From the NCBI RefSeq assembly GCF_020283565.1, contig NC_060061.1, forward strand, positions 27,937,362 to 28,001,361: a stretch of 64,000 nucleotides of DNA, read 5' to 3'. Within the stretch, counting starts at the first letter, position 1, and each line of letters starts with the position of its first letter. Made by a program: the position numbers and the translations under genes. This DNA is from Trifolium pratense (lineage: Eukaryota > Streptophyta > Magnoliopsida > Fabales > Fabaceae). The notes beneath the pieces are model-generated. The model was given only the letters and a program-made list of their open reading frames with translations, had not been told where the DNA came from and did not search any database. Of the stretch, positions 59,792 through 64,000 are shown piece after piece.

Positions 59792-62562
59792 AGTTGTCTT
59801 CGGACTGTGAGGTTGTGTGTCAATCAGAGCCGGTCTGTGCAGTCAGATCGAGTGAGCGTGTGTGCCAGTTGTGTCTGTCTTTTCTTGTTGTGTGTACTTG
59901 ATGCGATTGATACTTATCATTGTTATAAGTTATCAAGTCAAGTAGTGGTTGAGTATTTTTATGCTTAAGTTTTAAAAATTTGTGTGGTTTGAACTTTTGG
60001 TTTGTAGATGCTTATTGCTAACAGTTGATGATCCAGCATGATGTAAAACTGCATGTGATGAAGATTTTGTTGAAAATATAAGATTATTTTCTTTTGAGTA
60101 AGTGAAAATGAATTTTTCACTAGAGTGAGAAAGGAGTAGGATGTAAGTAGATCCTAATGTGTGTTGTTATATGTTTGTTTATAACATGTGGTAGATTGAT
60201 TACTAGTACTTAGTGTGGTTCTTTAATTGAACTATGTGAATGTATTCTCATGATGGGAACTTGTTTGAGAACATGCTATGTTCTATACATGTTTGAGTAG
60301 ATGTTGTAAGTATGCGGACAAACGAAATGTAATGCATGTACTTGACTCGATGTCTTGTGTACATGGATGTTTCATTGTCTTACATATAGTTTAGTTATAA
60401 ATATATGTATAGACATGTGGTAGTAATTATGTATGCTAGTTGTTACGTAGGTTGTTATGTTAGCATAGACGGGAATAGTGTGTTTATGTATTTTGCAGTG
60501 GTGTGTATGTCAAGAGGACTGCACCGGGGTTTTGAGTAGATGCTTAGATATCTTACCTTATGTTTACCCTTTGCATACGACATGCATGTGAATGCTGTCG
60601 GTATTAGATTTCTCTTGAGAGGAATATATTTGGAATCGATAGGACGGTTAGGTGCTTACACCGGATGTTCTAGTGGAAGTGTAAAGGTGGGTTTGAGATA
60701 AGTGGGGGAGAAGATTTTGTCTCTCCAAGATGTTTCGAACGCGAGAAGTAAGGACGAATAGAGATGTTCTTGAAGTGGATTGTTTAAAATTGAGTAGCAT
60801 TGTTCGAAGTGGAGTTCTTATTTGGAGAATACTTTGGAGGAAGTATCAGATGATCATTTCGGAGTGAGTCGGAATGAAGTTGTTTAGCCGTAGGGAGAAT
60901 GTGGCCATTGGGGGACGATGGAGCAGATTGAAATGTTAAGTGAAAACCGTTGCTGGGAAACGGGAAGACGTGTGCGTCAAGGGTAAGAAAACCTAGTGAT
61001 GATCATACGACGAGTATGCGAATGGTGGGTACCTTGAGGGTTAAGTTAAGTGGGAGATTGATGTCAAGGATGGAAGGTGTGGTTAGGGAACCAAAAACCC
61101 GATTACAATAAGTGGGACTGGTGGTGTTTCTAGCGGAACTCGTAGCAAGAATGTTCCATTGTTTGGTTGTCTTTCACTTGATGGTTCATCCTCAAAGAGG
61201 AGGAAGAGTGATAAAGATGGAAGCTTTGTTGATGAAAAGTTTTCAGAGGAATCTGATGAGAGTTGTGTTGGAATCAACAAGACGGAGATCATGGTTGTTT
61301 GGAAATCAACTTTTGATAGTAGCTGAGATTTAAATACAGAATTACTAGGTGATCACGAAGAGCCTAGGAAGGATTTATAAAGGTTGAGTATGTTTGAACC
61401 GAGTGGTCATTTCTTGGAAAGATTTGAGAAACTAAGTGCGAAGTGTTACCTTTGGATGTTTGGGGATAAGAAAGTTAGCCTTTGGAAACGTGTCAAGCAC
61501 GAGTATTAGAGAGACGTAAGAAAGTGACTTATGTCAAGTAAGAATTTGCGGAAAGGACTATCTCACACATAAGTGATTGTTGTATTTGGAAAATGTGTAT
61601 TAAGAATTTGGAAGCAATGCTCAAAGTAAGTGTCAAATGATGTTTTGTAGCAATTGGAAAAAGTTAACTATGAAATGGAAAAGTCGGTGGAGATTAGAGA
61701 TGTCGGACACATCGTATCTATGGGAATAGTATAGTAATACCATGTGGGAAGGAAATAAATGATTATGGATATTTTCGTCGTGAACGGTGGGATGATAGTG
61801 AGTCGACGAGTGACTTAAGGTAATATTTTGGATAAGAATATTTCGACAGGAAATGATATCGGGAAGGTCATGTTAAGGAAGTCAGAAATTGGATAAGAGA
61901 TTATTTGGAAAATAAAACAGTTATGTTGAATGTTCGACGCAATGATTTGGGGAATTGCAAGGAAAAAGAATTTGACGGTTGGATAGTATATTTTTGGCAT
62001 GTGTTAAGAAATTTGAGAAGTTAGACAGCAGATGAGCGTAGGAGTTGTGCTACCGAATGAATGGTTGGAGTGAGATTCGACGCAGTTGAGAACTTATGGA
62101 ATTTGGAAAGTTGTGAAGTATGCAACGGAAGGGTCTTTCGGAGTATTTCGAGTGGAGTGGTTTTGTTTTGGAGTAGTGCTGCGAGTACCGTAAGAGGTTA
62201 AGTTAAAGTTTTAAGTAGTTTGATGAGAATGGTTTATGCCATCATCACGATTGTTGACTATCTATCGACAAATCAAGGGATTAGCTGTCCTTGATCTATT
62301 GTTGATGAGTAGACGAAATTGTGTCGATTGGGATTGACTGATTTTGTCAAACTTGGTTTGGTTTGGAGTTTGTATGTTTTGTTGGTACGAATCCGGAAGA
62401 AGTGTGAATTTGAATCGGAGTTTGTGTAAGAGACCGTATCGGTTAAGGTATTATGACTAGAAACCCGTTGGTTAGAATGCAAGTTGGAATTAGAAAATCG
62501 GATGAGGGAATTTATCCGGAGTTGTGTTTTAGTCGGGTAATTTTCGAGGGCGAAAATCTTTT

Positions 62563-62570
62563 AAGGGGGG
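62563..62570 (+). other. Polypurine tract
   Basis: AAGGGGGG, a few bases before the 3' LTR, the usual primer of plus-strand synthesis. Confidence 0.8.
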
Positions 62571-62576
62571 TAGAGT

Positions 62577-64000
62577 TGTAACAACCCAAAATTTAGTATT
62601 CGTTATTTAATTATTTTATTATGCGAGGGCGTGATTTATAATTAAATTATTAAGCGGTGAATAATCATTTAGCGAGAACGTAAGTTAATGAGCGAGAAGT
62701 TATGTTGTTTGGGCCTAAGCCAAGTGGGCTTTGATCCATGAGAATAGAGAGAGAGCTATAAGTAGCCAAGTCAACCATGAATAGTCTCATAAGTTGCAAT
62801 TCTTGAGAAGTTGAAGAGCTTAGCTAGGGCAAGGAGCTCATGGGGGAGAAAGAGAAGAGCAAGCTTGTGGATTCGTCGAGCTAAGGTACGAGAGTTAGAT
62901 TACATATTCGTGAGTGATTCGGAAGAGGGGAGGATGTCGATTCCTCCATTCCCAAACTCTTTCCACTCTATTTTCTTGTGGGTTTTGTGGGTGATTTTCT
63001 TAATGGAAAATTGGATTCTTTTGATCCTAACATGTGTAGTGAACTCATGGTAGATGAGGTAAACAACTTTGGGGAGTTGAAAGTGGGTATATGTAGATGT
63101 TTGATCAATGATTTGCATGTTTTGTTAAACTTGCTTAAAATGCAAGAAATTGGTATGAATTTGTAAGTGTGATGTATGTGGGTGTTTGTGAGTGTTAATT
63201 AATGTTCATAAGTACCATATATGCTTGAATTGGCTGTTTATATGAATTTATAACATGTTTGGATGAATTTTTGAGTTGATTCAATGTTAAACCGCCTTAG
63301 AAAACTCAAGAACAGATATTTCTGGTGTAGTTCGCTACGGATTCGCTACGGATTCGCTTAGCGAATAAGTTCGCTACGGATTCGCTACGGATTCGCTTAG
63401 CGAATAAGTTCGCTACGGGTTCGCTATCTGTTCGCCATGTACCTGCAACCCTCTGATGTAGTTCGCTACCTGTTCGCTACAGCGAACGTGTTCGCTACGT
63501 GTTCGCTACGTGTTCGCTACGTGTTCGCTACGTGTTCGCTACGGGTTCGCTACGGATTCGCTCAGCGAACAGCACTGTGACAGCAACTTTTTGATAATTG
63601 TTTTAAGTACAATTAGGCACTTGTAACATGGTTTAAGGGTATCCTTACATGTTTGTTGATACATGTTGATGTTGTTAATGCTTATTGTTAATCGTTATAT
63701 GATTCGCACGCGTATGCAATGACTTGTAGTTCAAGTGACTATGTTTATGTTTTAGCATTAATTTGCAATGTTAAGGAAATGATGTGTGTTTTATGACATA
63801 AGTGTAAATGAAACTTATGTGTATAAAAATGGTTATGCAGATAATTATCATGTGAATAATTATGATTTGAGTGATAGGATATTGTGTTATCCTAATGTGT
63901 TAGATGTTGGAATTGTGTTTCCGCATCAGTGAATGAATAGCTTCGAGCTAGATAGCGTCATGTATTTGATGTGTTTAAAAGTAATCATGCATTCATGAAT
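62577..64000 (+). mobile_element. 3' LTR, cut by the window end
   Basis: Almost identical to 57021 onward. Differences seen: a 26-bp stretch present at about 57159-57184 is missing at about 62716, flanked by GGGCCT in both cases; one extra 11-bp unit in the TTCGCTACG array (63331-63569). The near identity says the insertion is recent. The last about 1.3 kb of this LTR lies beyond the window. Confidence 0.93.

Larger units (their letters stand above)
59777..62576 (+). mobile_element. Interior of the LTR retrotransposon, no intact polyprotein
   Basis: 2.8 kb between the LTRs. No frame longer than about 73 codons occurs and I cannot recognise gag, protease, reverse transcriptase or integrase with confidence. 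G/A-rich text on the plus strand and the end CGAGGGCGAAAATCTTTTAA resemble the last part of gypsy integrase regions (weak). The element therefore depends on another for mobility or is a heavily mutated deletion derivative (LARD-like). Confidence 0.7.

Noticed and set aside
59780..59793. tRNA gene fragment
   Set aside because: Only the 12 bases complementary to a tRNA 3' end are present, right after the LTR, so it is a primer-binding site.
61083..61333. Possible gag or integrase remnant in the LTR element interior
   Set aside because: Only a vague composition likeness; no motif such as the CCHC finger or catalytic residues could be read.

Overview
The window is plant nuclear DNA, most likely from a cool-season papilionoid legume (pea, clover or Medicago-type). 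The basis is one intact ten-exon gene for chloroplast ketol-acid reductoisomerase whose protein reads like the legume enzyme, set among legume-style transposable elements, with AT-rich spacers and GT-AG introns. The genus is not proven. No bacterial gene, CRISPR array, rRNA or tRNA gene was found.

Layout. 1-24750 is one continuous minisatellite/satellite array on the plus strand, broken only by a 500-base assembly gap at 6970-7469. Its monomers come in two length classes (38 and 31 bp) that are arranged into long higher-order repeats of about 1.86 kb, 1562 bp and 3643 bp. 24751-29470 is AT-rich spacer with a chimeric pair of gene fragments: a nucleobase-ascorbate transporter exon joined to a WEB-like coiled-coil exon. 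29476-29921 is a MITE with a Stowaway MITE nested in it.

29923-35550 looks like the 3' part of a Tat-lineage Ty3/gypsy retrotransposon. It has a 78-bp tandem repeat block, three antisense ORF modules (one with the Transposase_28 'gypsy-type' domain, decayed by stops and frameshifts), each preceded by a TATA box, and then a probable 3' LTR with its own plus-strand TATA box.

35550-45230 is a mosaic of nested elements: a CCGG-rich inverted-repeat element; a palindrome of about 1.4 kb carrying a chloroplast atpI fragment in one arm; a block of degenerate inverted copies of the big satellite's monomer (39.05-40.57 kb) interrupted by a Tourist-like MITE; and a composite inverted repeat enclosing a Helitron and two MITEs.

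45635-49316 (minus) is the KARI gene, the only gene here I consider functional. It makes the branched-chain amino acid enzyme in plastids. Upstream of it lie a second Helitron (with a Stowaway inside), a 1.3-kb foldback element, a third Helitron end and AT-rich spacer. From 57021 to the window end is a young LTR retrotransposon without a recognisable polyprotein: a complete 2756-bp 5' LTR, a tRNA-Met primer site, a 2.8-kb decayed interior, a polypurine tract and the first 1424 bp of the 3' LTR.

The most interesting signal is the relation between the 24.7-kb satellite and the short inverted blocks of the same monomer 14-16 kb away, which may be relics of the sequence the satellite grew from.
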